DNA of 5,347 nucleotides from Methanolinea sp. (GTDB lineage Archaea > Halobacteriota > Methanomicrobia > Methanomicrobiales > Methanospirillaceae): assembly GCA_013331225.1 (NCBI GenBank), contig DUGV01000075.1:1-5347 (forward strand), read 5' to 3'. Under the pieces are notes generated by a model. That model did not search any database. It was not told the DNA's origin and saw only the letters and a program-made list of their open reading frames with translations. Numbering within the stretch: position 1 is the first letter of the stretch; each line of letters begins with the position of its first letter. The position numbers and the translations under genes are program-made. Shown here piece after piece: positions 1-5,347 of the stretch.

Positions 1-2
1 TT

Positions 3-674
3 GAGGCTGATGGAGAGAAACCAGGATTTTTTGGAATAATAGATTATTCGGCACCAAAACAAGAGATGAAGAGTTCATTCTGGTTATTATTCATGTTCAT
101 CTCAGATAACGTGGGCGGTGCACTGAAACATTTGAATATGTTTGTCACTGAAAGCCGTAGAAAAAAACAACAATATCTGAAAAATCTCCCGGGCTTTATT
201 GGTAAAAAGATTATTGCCTTCCCGGTGCAGTTGTCCGGGATGATCAAATCACAGTCCATGGAAAATGCACCAGGACGCGTGGGGCCTGCAACTGTCAATT
301 CAGACACCCCAGGATTCATCAAAGGAAATACGACTGCACCAGCTCTGTATCCGGATTGGGTAATGCGCTATCCTGAGCCGCAGGGGACCGTTGCCAGAAC
401 CATTTTTGACGCCATCGAGGCGTACTCTCCAGGGGAATACACCGGAAAGATAGTGCTGTTCATATCAACAAACATGATCAGATCTTCAAGGAGGGAAGGC
501 AGGTACCGGCACGATTTGGCCTGGGGCAATATTTCGACGGGATCCATTGATGTCCATTTTATCAAAGGGGACCATCTTTCGATCGTTCTCGAAGAAGAAA
601 ACATACTCCGAATCACTCCCATCATAAGGAAGGAGATTGAACAAGCGATATTACATGCAAAAAGCCATGAATAG
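3..674 (+). CDS. C-terminal part of a thioesterase domain, probably the end of an NRPS/PKS enzyme (5' partial)
   Basis: The frame is open from the left edge, so the ATG at 66 is internal and 223 codons plus the stop are visible. The visible part matches the second half of an alpha/beta-hydrolase thioesterase that releases a product from a carrier protein. A hydrophobic strand ends in GIIDYSAP (visible residues 11-18), where D14 (bases 42-44) fits the catalytic Asp. A lid-like region follows, then a Y-x-P-x-x-Y-x-G-K-I strand near residues 141-149. KGDH near residues 188-191 supplies the probable catalytic His (bases 573-575). The nucleophile Ser, expected in G-x-S-x-G, would lie off the left edge. 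The stop TAG overlaps the phosphopantetheinyl transferase gene, which supports a role at the end of a nonribosomal peptide or polyketide assembly line. A free-standing type II thioesterase is the main alternative, because no carrier domain is visible. Confidence 0.78.
   Translation, partial: EADGEKPGFFGIIDYSAPKQEMKSSFWLLFMFISDNVGGALKHLNMFVTESRRKKQQYLKNLPGFIGKKIIAFPVQLSGMIKSQSMENAPGRVGPATVNSDTPGFIKGNTTAPALYPDWVMRYPEPQGTVARTIFDAIEAYSPGEYTGKIVLFISTNMIRSSRREGRYRHDLAWGNISTGSIDVHFIKGDHLSIVLEEENILRITPIIRKEIEQAILHAKSHE
626..635 (+). promoter_or_regulatory. Shine-Dalgarno-like AAGGAAGGAG inside the thioesterase gene, near the possible transferase starts
   Basis: This purine run lies in the last codons of the thioesterase gene. 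Its AAGGA half ends six bases before a TTG at 637, but its GGAG half is only one base away. The in-frame ATGs at 655 and 667 lie 19 and 31 bases beyond the run, which is too far for ordinary use. It therefore either supports the unusual TTG start or is a by-product of Arg-Lys-Glu codons. It does not settle the start. Confidence 0.3.
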
Positions 675-1449
675 AAATGGAAGTGATCTTCAACCCGGAG
701 AGATACACTTGTATTTTGTCGATTTGAGAAACTATCGGTGTGAGTATCCGGTAACGATTCTTAGTCCCGATGAGCGGGAAAGGGCAAGAAGGTATCATTC
801 AACAAATGCCTCCCTCCAATACATACACGCACGGTGTTTACTCCGTGAAGTACTCTCTTTATATCTGGATCATAACCCAGGTGATATTATTTTTGAGTAT
901 TCAACGAAAGGTAAACCCCACATTAGAGGTGAATCCCTTGATGGTGTGCAGTTCAATATCTCCCATTCCGGAGACGCAGTTGCAATAGTCGTATCACGCG
1001 GCCGGAGAGTTGGGATCGACGTTGAAAAGATTCGTGATGATATCCCAGATTTGGAACTTGCCAAACGTTTTTTTTCATATGCAGAAGCTGCTGCGATCAG
1101 CCGTGTTCATGGCCTCAAGAGGGCTGAATTCTTCCTGAAAATATGGACGAGAAAGGAAGCACTCCTGAAAGCCACTGGAGAAGGAATCGGGGGTTTAGGC
1201 AACAGTATTAATCTCATTAATCAATGCAGTATTTCACACAATGGGATATTATGGCAGGTTCATGACTTTGCGGTCCCCTCGGAATATACCTCAGCCTTTG
1301 TGGTAGAGGGGGGAGAATGTTTCATTAAAAAAAGAGAGGTATCTTTCCTAGGTGGCCTGAAGGTTTTTTACTCGGTTGGGAGAGACTTCATCAATAATCT
1401 CTCTCACGATTCAAGTAAACATACCCGGATTCTTCACTCGCCACAGTGA
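667..1449 (+). CDS. Sfp-type 4'-phosphopantetheinyl transferase
   Basis: This enzyme moves the phosphopantetheine arm of coenzyme A onto a serine of carrier domains, activating NRPS or PKS proteins in the cytoplasm. In the 260-residue form starting at ATG 667, the family motifs come in order: LSPDERERARR (32-42), KGKPHI (81-86), NISHSGD (97-103), VGIDVEKI (115-122) with the Mg-binding pair D118 and E120, and WTRKEALLKATGEG (160-173) with E164 and K168. Nothing essential is missing. About 40 residues after position 220 extend beyond the usual Sfp length of roughly 225 and have no feature I recognise. Start 667 overlaps the thioesterase stop by 8 bases, suggesting translational coupling. In-frame alternatives are TTG 637 and ATG 655. 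The conserved domain begins only about ten residues after 667, so all three are possible. The gene is AT-rich compared with the genes to its right. The family is certain; the carrier it modifies is inferred from its neighbour. Confidence 0.93.
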   Translation: MNRNGSDLQPGEIHLYFVDLRNYRCEYPVTILSPDERERARRYHSTNASLQYIHARCLLREVLSLYLDHNPGDIIFEYSTKGKPHIRGESLDGVQFNISHSGDAVAIVVSRGRRVGIDVEKIRDDIPDLELAKRFFSYAEAAAISRVHGLKRAEFFLKIWTRKEALLKATGEGIGGLGNSINLINQCSISHNGILWQVHDFAVPSEYTSAFVVEGGECFIKKREVSFLGGLKVFYSVGRDFINNLSHDSSKHTRILHSPQ

Positions 1450-1477
1450 ATTCCATTTAAATACACAAGTAAACATA
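1412..1477 (+). repeat. Pair of 12-base direct repeats CAAGTAAACATA
   Basis: Identical copies lie at 1412-1423, in the last codons of the transferase gene, and at 1466-1477, just after its stop, 54 bases apart start to start. The second copy continues into a T-rich stretch and the first into CCCGG. Two copies only, with no inverted repeats or target duplication around them, so a local duplication, a protein-binding site or chance are all possible. Confidence 0.4.
1456..1463 (+). promoter_or_regulatory. TATA-like TTTAAATA after the transferase gene
   Basis: This is a good match to an archaeal TATA box, located seven bases after the transferase stop. No open frame of useful size follows within 170 bases, only a ten-codon frame at 1511-1543. 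If it is a real promoter it would make either a long 5' leader for the ribonuclease gene or a small noncoding transcript. AT-rich DNA gives such matches by chance. Confidence 0.25.
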
Positions 1478-1530
1478 TTTGGGGTGTTTGTGGGAACGCT
1501 CTACGTTAATATGCGAAACGAGATATTCGC

Positions 1531-1573
1531 CAGGTTGATGTAAAGCTGGCACCAGGAATTAATCCAGCACCTG
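1531..1573 (+). other. Possible two-part stem in the intergenic region
   Basis: CAGGT at 1531-1535 can pair with ACCTG at 1569-1573, and GCTGG at 1545-1549 with CCAGC at 1564-1568. The two 3' arms are contiguous while the 5' arms are separated by nine bases, giving a bulged stem with a 14-base loop. If the promoter at 1596 is the real one, this lies upstream of the ribonuclease transcript and could instead belong to the 3' end of the transferase transcript. Stability was not calculated. Confidence 0.2.
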
Positions 1574-1595
1574 CAAATGAGACTCTTTCCCACAC

Positions 1596-1603
1596 TATTT
1601 AAG
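1596..1603 (+). promoter_or_regulatory. Probable TATA box of the ribonuclease gene
   Basis: TATTTAAG is centred about 33 bases before the ATG at 1632. Archaeal transcription usually starts about 25 bases after the box, here near 1624-1628, so the mRNA would have only a few bases of leader. No Shine-Dalgarno sequence precedes the ATG, consistent with a leaderless message. Confidence 0.5.
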
Positions 1604-1631
1604 CATTGAAACAAACCACTCTCAATCCTGC

Positions 1632-3110
1632 ATGAAAGACCGGCGCCGCATTGACCTGAAGGCCATCGCCCGCGAGGCGATGGAAAAGTATGGATTCGAA
1701 CCGGAATTCCCCAAAACAGTGATAAAAGAGGTCAATGCCATGTTACCTGACCTCTCCGCACCTGGGCGGCACGATATCAGGGACATGAGATCCCTCCTCT
1801 GGTCTTCTATAGACAATTACGATTCGGAAGACCTCGACCAGCTGGAGTACTGCGAAGCTGGCAGTAGGGGAGAGATCCTGGTCCGGGTCGCCATCGCGGA
1901 CGTGGACCACTTTGTCACAAAGGGCTCGCATACCGATCGGCACGCTGCCCACAACGGCACGTCCGTATACCTGGGAGTTGAGACGTTCCCGATGCTTCCC
2001 GACCGGCTCTCGAAGGGGATCTCGTCTCTTCTTCCCGGAGAGGACCGGTGCGCGATGGTAGTGGAGTATACGGTCCTTACGGGCGGGAGCGTCCGGAACG
2101 GTGGAATCTACCGCGCGCTGGTCAACAACAAGGCAAAGCTCGTGTATGAGGAGGTCGGCGACTGGCTCGAGGGTGCCGCCCCTGTTCCTGTCTCTGTCAG
2201 CAGTGTCCCGGGCCTCGAAGAGCAGATCCGGCTTCAGGCGGAGGTGACCCGCCGGTTGAGGAGCCGCCGCATGCAAAAGGGTGCCCTTGACCTGGAGACC
2301 CTGGAGGCTGAGCCGGTCATGAAAGGCGAAACGGTGCATTCCCTCGTGATCCAGGAGCAGAATGCCGCCCGCCAGATAATCGAGGAGTTCATGGTGGCTG
2401 CAAACGGCACGATGGTGCACGTCCTCGGGGGTGCGAAGGTCCCCATGATCCAGCGGGTGGTCAGAGTCCCAAAACACTGGGACGGGATCATGGAGACTGC
2501 TGCAGCATACCGGTACAAATTGCCAAAACAGCCGGACTCAAAAGCGCTCGCAAAGTTCCTCGACAGGCAGAGGGCGGCAGATCCCGTGCGGTTCCCCGAC
2601 CTCTCCCTGACGATCGTGAAGCTGATGGGGCCGGGTGAATATGTCCCCTTTGTTCCCGGCGATACACCGATCGGACACTTTGCGCTGGCAGTGGTGGATT
2701 ACACGCACTCCACCGCCCCGAACCGCCGCTACGTGGATATCATAAACCAGCGCCTCCTGAAAGCGGTGCTTGACGGCGAGGCCGTGCCCTACTCGGGCCA
2801 CGAACTTGGCCGGCTCGCAGAGTGGCTCTCGGACCGCGAGAAGGCCTCCCAGAAGGCAGAGCGATTCATGAGGAAGGTTGCAGCTGCGTTACTCCTCGAG
2901 AGACGTATTGGTGAGACATTCGATGCGATTGTGACAGGTGCCGCAGAAAAAGGGACGTACGTGCGTCTTCTCGATCCCCCCGCGGAGGGAAGAGTGGTGG
3001 AAGGGGAACGCGGGCTCCGGGTGGGCAACAAGGTCACAGTCAGGCTGCTCTCGACCGATCCTCCACGGGGATATGTGGATTTTGCATGCGTGAAGAAGCC
3101 ACCCCGGTAA
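1632..3110 (+). CDS. RNB-domain exoribonuclease (RNase II/R family) with C-terminal S1-like domain
   Basis: This 492-residue protein is predicted to degrade RNA from the 3' end with Mg-bound aspartates. Residues 1-48 are a short basic helical lead-in, with no cold-shock domains of the kind in E. coli RNase R. The RNB domain covers about 49-400. It shows the metal-binding segment IDNYDSEDLDQ (60-70) with D61, D67 and D69, IADVDHF (88-94), PMLPDRLS (120-127), SLLPGEDR (132-139), the IIEEFMVAAN helix (249-258), and the HSTAPNRRYVD signature (359-369) with R365 and R366. A degenerate S1 RNA-binding fold follows from about 425 to 485. The fourth aspartate of the usual DxDD is Gln70. From memory, haloarchaeal and Deinococcus relatives also carry a DLDQ form, so this probably marks the subfamily and not a dead enzyme. 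The start is supported by the TATA box just upstream. It may be co-transcribed with the dehydrogenase 41 bases downstream. Family assignment is firm; the substrate is unknown. Confidence 0.93.
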   Translation: MKDRRRIDLKAIAREAMEKYGFEPEFPKTVIKEVNAMLPDLSAPGRHDIRDMRSLLWSSIDNYDSEDLDQLEYCEAGSRGEILVRVAIADVDHFVTKGSHTDRHAAHNGTSVYLGVETFPMLPDRLSKGISSLLPGEDRCAMVVEYTVLTGGSVRNGGIYRALVNNKAKLVYEEVGDWLEGAAPVPVSVSSVPGLEEQIRLQAEVTRRLRSRRMQKGALDLETLEAEPVMKGETVHSLVIQEQNAARQIIEEFMVAANGTMVHVLGGAKVPMIQRVVRVPKHWDGIMETAAAYRYKLPKQPDSKALAKFLDRQRAADPVRFPDLSLTIVKLMGPGEYVPFVPGDTPIGHFALAVVDYTHSTAPNRRYVDIINQRLLKAVLDGEAVPYSGHELGRLAEWLSDREKASQKAERFMRKVAAALLLERRIGETFDAIVTGAAEKGTYVRLLDPPAEGRVVEGERGLRVGNKVTVRLLSTDPPRGYVDFACVKKPPR

Positions 3111-3151
3111 GGGCACAACGTTCATCGCCATCCTTCGCGAAACACCACCCC

Positions 3152-3985
3152 ATGGCAGGTCAGGTCATCCTCGTAACCGGTTCCACGGATGGGATAGGGA
3201 AGGCTGCTGCCCGTGAGCTGGCGGCACGCGATGCCGAAGTGATCGTCCACGGGAGGGACCCCGGGAAGGGGAGGCAGGTGATCAGGGAACTGAAAAGTCA
3301 GTTCTGGAACCGGAACCTCGACCTCGTCACCGCGGATTTTACTTCACTTGAGCAGGTGAGGAGAATGGCAGCCGAGGTCTCGTCGCGGTATACCTGCCTG
3401 GACGTTCTGGTGAACAACGCCGGGACCTACGAGAAACAGAGGAGCCTGACTCCGGACGGCATCGAGACCACGTTTGCCGTGAACTCTCTCGCTCCGTTCC
3501 TCCTCACGCATGAACTTCTTCCCCTGCTCCGGAAAGGCCATCTCCCGCGGGTGGTGAACGTCGCATCCATCGCACACCGGGAGATCAGGCAGGTCGACTG
3601 GGAGAACCTCCAGGGAGAGAAGCGATACGACGCCTTCGAGGCATATGCCCTCTCTGCGCTCGCACACGTGACCCTCACCTTCGGAATGGCCCGGAGGATC
3701 GCAAGCAGCGGTATTTCGGCAAACTGCCTTCATCCAGGGGTTGTTGCCACCAAGATGCTTCGTGCAGGATTCCCGGGGATACGCGGGAAAGCACCCACTG
3801 AAGGGGCCAGACTCGCGGTGTACCTTGCGATATCTCCTGATGTCAAGGGGATTACGGGAGAGTACTTTGAAGAGAGCGTTCAACCGACGCCGCCATCTGA
3901 CCTCTCACGGAGCAGGTCTGTCCAGGAGCGCATGTGGGATGCCGCAGCGAAACTGACCGCCTGCGATGCCTGGTTGAGGAAATGA
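3152..3985 (+). CDS. Short-chain dehydrogenase/reductase, retinol-dehydrogenase-like, lacking the catalytic lysine
   Basis: This is a 277-residue Rossmann-fold protein of the classical SDR type, closest in layout to retinol-dehydrogenase or WWOX-like SDRs. The cofactor loop TGSTDGIG is at 9-16, and HGRD (33-36) with R35 suggests NADP(H). D62, NNAG (88-91), N111 and S139 in VVNVASIA are all present, and HPGVVATKML follows the active site. The active-site segment is YALSALAH from Y165, so the usual YxxxK lysine is Ala169 (GCG at 3656-3658). In most SDRs this lysine positions the cofactor and lowers the Tyr pKa, so ordinary oxidoreductase activity is doubtful, although the rest of the fold is well kept. 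The C-terminus (GEYF, then a QERMWDAA segment) is complete. Start 3152 puts the first strand at the N-terminus as in the family. ATG 3086 adds 22 low-complexity residues and overlaps the ribonuclease by 25 bases. Neither start has a clear ribosome binding site. The substrate cannot be read from the sequence. Confidence 0.9.
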   Translation: MAGQVILVTGSTDGIGKAAARELAARDAEVIVHGRDPGKGRQVIRELKSQFWNRNLDLVTADFTSLEQVRRMAAEVSSRYTCLDVLVNNAGTYEKQRSLTPDGIETTFAVNSLAPFLLTHELLPLLRKGHLPRVVNVASIAHREIRQVDWENLQGEKRYDAFEAYALSALAHVTLTFGMARRIASSGISANCLHPGVVATKMLRAGFPGIRGKAPTEGARLAVYLAISPDVKGITGEYFEESVQPTPPSDLSRSRSVQERMWDAAAKLTACDAWLRK

Positions 3986-4041
3986 TGAGTCATTCGTGGA
4001 AAAGCCCTGCCAGGCAGCCTGAATCAACCGAAATATTCCAT

Positions 4042-4059
4042 GCCGTGCAGCAGTGCGGC
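4042..4059 (+). other. Short GC-rich hairpin between dehydrogenase and polyphosphate kinase genes
   Basis: GCCGTGC and GTGCGGC can form a seven-pair stem, including two adjacent G-U pairs, around an AGCA loop. No T-run follows, so it does not look like an intrinsic terminator of either bacterial or archaeal type. It might mark the 3' end of the dehydrogenase transcript or be chance in GC-rich DNA. A second small pairing, CCCGG 4068-4072 with CCGGG 4083-4087, lies just after it. I found nothing else in this 163-base gap apart from the start signals before 4149. Confidence 0.25.
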
Positions 4060-4138
4060 GAGTGATCCCCGGTCCTCCCCTCCCGGGTGCAAATCCCAAT
4101 CTTAATGCTTCCTTCTGCGACAGTCCCTTTTATTCAGC

Positions 4139-4144
4139 GGGAGG
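4139..4144 (+). promoter_or_regulatory. Ribosome binding site GGGAGG of the PPK2 gene
   Basis: GGGAGG ends four bases before the ATG at 4149, slightly close but acceptable, and decides this start. A weak TATA-like CTTAAT at 4101-4106 would place transcription start near 4128 and give a leader of about 20 bases containing this site. Confidence 0.6.
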
Positions 4145-4148
4145 CGGC

Positions 4149-5347
4149 ATGCTCGAGAAGATCGACCTTGGGAAGCAAATCGATGATCAGACCTACGCAA
4201 AGAAGATCGCCCCCCTGTACCAGAGACTCGGTGTCCTCCAGCGGGCACACTGGGATCTCAGGATTCCCATCGTGATCGTTGTCGAGGGCTGGAATGCGTC
4301 GGGCATCACCACGGTGATCAGTGAGCTGATCCAGTACCTCGATCCCCGTGGATTCGTGCTCCATTCCATCGGGTCACCAAAAGATGAAGAGCGTGCACGC
4401 CCCCTCCTGTGGAGGTTCTGGACGAGAACTCCTGCAAGGGGAAGGATGGCCATTTTCGCCCGGAGCTGGTATTCCAGGTCGCTTGCCGAGCAGGTATCGG
4501 GTATTGACTGGAAATCCCGAATAAAACGCGCCATCTTTGATATCAACACCTTTGAGCGGCAGCTTACCGACGATGGTGTTGTCATCATCAAGTTCTTCCT
4601 CCATATCAGCAAGGAAGAGCAGAGAAAGCGGCTGAACGAGAGGGAGAAGGATGCACTCACCTCTTGGATGATCACCCAGGGCGACTGGGACTTTCATGCG
4701 CACTATGATGACTATCTCCCGATTATCGAGGACTACCTTTCTGGCACCGATACCCGCCACTCACCATGGACTGTGATAGGTGCAACGGATGGCAATTACA
4801 CGCGGTTTAAGGTATATTCAACAGTGATCAGAACCCTTGAAGAAAAACAAAAGATCCTGGAGAAGAAACGGCAGGAAAAATGTGGACCTGCGCTGGCAAA
4901 ACCCCCCAGGAACAAAATAAAACGGAGCGCAGAAGCACCAAGGCAGTATACCAGAGCAGAATATGAAATTATCCTCCAGGAGTGCCAGGAACAGGTCCAT
5001 GATATCCAGTACCTGCTCTTCAAGCGCAGGATTCCCCTTATCATCGTATATGAAGGGTGGGACGCCGCGGGGAAGGGGGGAAACATCATGCGGCTGGTAC
5101 GCGCGATGAACCCCCGCGGCTATGATGTGGTTCCCATCGCCCGCCCGGACCAGACCGAGCTCGAGCACCATTACCTCTGGAGGTTCTACCGGAGGTTCCC
5201 CGCAGCAGGTCATATCACCATCTTCGACCGGAGTTGGTACGGAAGGGTACTGGTGGAGAGGATAGAGGGGTTCTGCACAAAGAGTGAGTGGAAACGTGCC
5301 TACCACGAGATCAACGAGATGGAGGAGGCGTACGTGGAAGGTGGGGG
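4149..5347 (+). CDS. pap: Polyphosphate:AMP phosphotransferase-type PPK2, tandem domain (3' partial)
   Basis: The frame stays open to the right edge, giving 399 residues. Two-domain PPK2 proteins run to about 500, so roughly 100 are missing. The family moves phosphate between polyphosphate and nucleotides; tandem members typically turn AMP into ADP. Domain 1 spans about 1-230, a charged Lys/Arg/Glu-rich linker 231-266, and domain 2 starts at 267. Domain 2 keeps Walker A EGWDAAGKGG (302-311, K309) and the Walker B/lid region IFDRSWYGR (358-366, D360). Domain 1 has the same layout but reads EGWNASGITT (46-55, Ile53 for Lys) and IFARSWYSR (102-110, Ala104 for Asp), so it is probably structural or regulatory. 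This matches my memory of bacterial two-domain PPK2 enzymes in which only the C-terminal half is catalytic. AMP as acceptor, and the direction of the reaction, are inferred from this architecture. The dehydrogenase upstream ends 163 bases away, so this is probably its own transcription unit. Confidence 0.9.
   Translation, partial: MLEKIDLGKQIDDQTYAKKIAPLYQRLGVLQRAHWDLRIPIVIVVEGWNASGITTVISELIQYLDPRGFVLHSIGSPKDEERARPLLWRFWTRTPARGRMAIFARSWYSRSLAEQVSGIDWKSRIKRAIFDINTFERQLTDDGVVIIKFFLHISKEEQRKRLNEREKDALTSWMITQGDWDFHAHYDDYLPIIEDYLSGTDTRHSPWTVIGATDGNYTRFKVYSTVIRTLEEKQKILEKKRQEKCGPALAKPPRNKIKRSAEAPRQYTRAEYEIILQECQEQVHDIQYLLFKRRIPLIIVYEGWDAAGKGGNIMRLVRAMNPRGYDVVPIARPDQTELEHHYLWRFYRRFPAAGHITIFDRSWYGRVLVERIEGFCTKSEWKRAYHEINEMEEAYVEGG

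Noticed and set aside
66..68. ATG as the true start of the first gene
   Set aside because: The frame is open upstream to base 3, and those residues, including the GIIDYSAP segment, match the thioesterase fold, so the ATG is internal.
1068..1075. Run of eight T as an archaeal terminator or frameshift site
   Set aside because: It lies inside the transferase gene and the frame is intact through conserved residues on both sides, so premature ending or slippage is not needed.
1511..1543. Ten-codon open frame in the intergenic region as a leader peptide
   Set aside because: It has no ribosome binding site and no run of one amino acid, and it lies upstream of the probable ribonuclease promoter.
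1743..2477. Long minus-strand open frame of 244 codons opposite the ribonuclease gene
   Set aside because: Its translation has no recognisable motif, is rich in His, Arg and Asp as expected from the reverse of GC-rich coding DNA, and lies entirely opposite a gene with clear RNB motifs.
3344..3883. Minus-strand open frame of 179 codons opposite the dehydrogenase gene
   Set aside because: Shadow of a well-supported SDR gene, with no motif or start signal of its own.
4007..4017. Palindrome CTGCCAGGCAG as a terminator hairpin
   Set aside because: The one-base centre leaves no workable loop and no T-run follows. An operator is possible, but nothing supports it.
4035..4110. Possible tRNA, suggested by a T-loop-like GTGCAAATCCC near 4087
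   Set aside because: No consistent acceptor, D and anticodon stems can be drawn around it.
4193..4675. Minus-strand open frame opposite the PPK2 gene
   Set aside because: The plus frame from 4149 is open throughout and carries PPK2 motifs; the minus frame has none.

Overview
The window reads as archaeal, most likely a methanogen of the Methanomicrobiales type. This is inference from gene style: an RNB exoribonuclease of the form seen in haloarchaea and methanogens, a TATA-box promoter that leaves almost no leader, and a GGGAGG ribosome binding site. No rRNA or other direct taxonomic marker is present. All recognised genes lie on the + strand and together cover about 94% of the window.

Positions 1 to 1449 are AT-richer (a hand count of 841-900 gives 21 G/C of 60). 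This part holds the 3' end of a secondary-metabolism operon. A reading frame open at the window's left edge encodes the last part of a thioesterase domain like those that end nonribosomal peptide or polyketide synthetases. It overlaps a complete Sfp-type 4'-phosphopantetheinyl transferase. The transferase would convert carrier domains to the holo form, and the thioesterase would release the finished product. Such assembly lines are uncommon in archaea, so this is the most interesting part of the window, although the main enzyme lies off the left edge.

Positions 1450 to 1631 are a noncoding boundary with TATA-like elements, a 12-base direct repeat shared with the end of the transferase gene, and possible stem pairings. 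From here rightward the DNA is clearly GC-richer (39 G/C of 60 at 2041-2100) and looks like ordinary chromosome.

Positions 1632 to 3985 hold an RNB/S1 exoribonuclease followed closely by a short-chain dehydrogenase whose catalytic YxxxK lysine is replaced by alanine. They may be co-transcribed, but nothing shows a shared function. After a 163-base gap with a small hairpin, a tandem-domain PPK2 protein (polyphosphate:AMP phosphotransferase type) starts at 4149 and runs off the right edge. Its first domain has lost both nucleotide-binding signatures and its second has kept them.

I saw no tRNA, rRNA, CRISPR array, insertion sequence or transposase.
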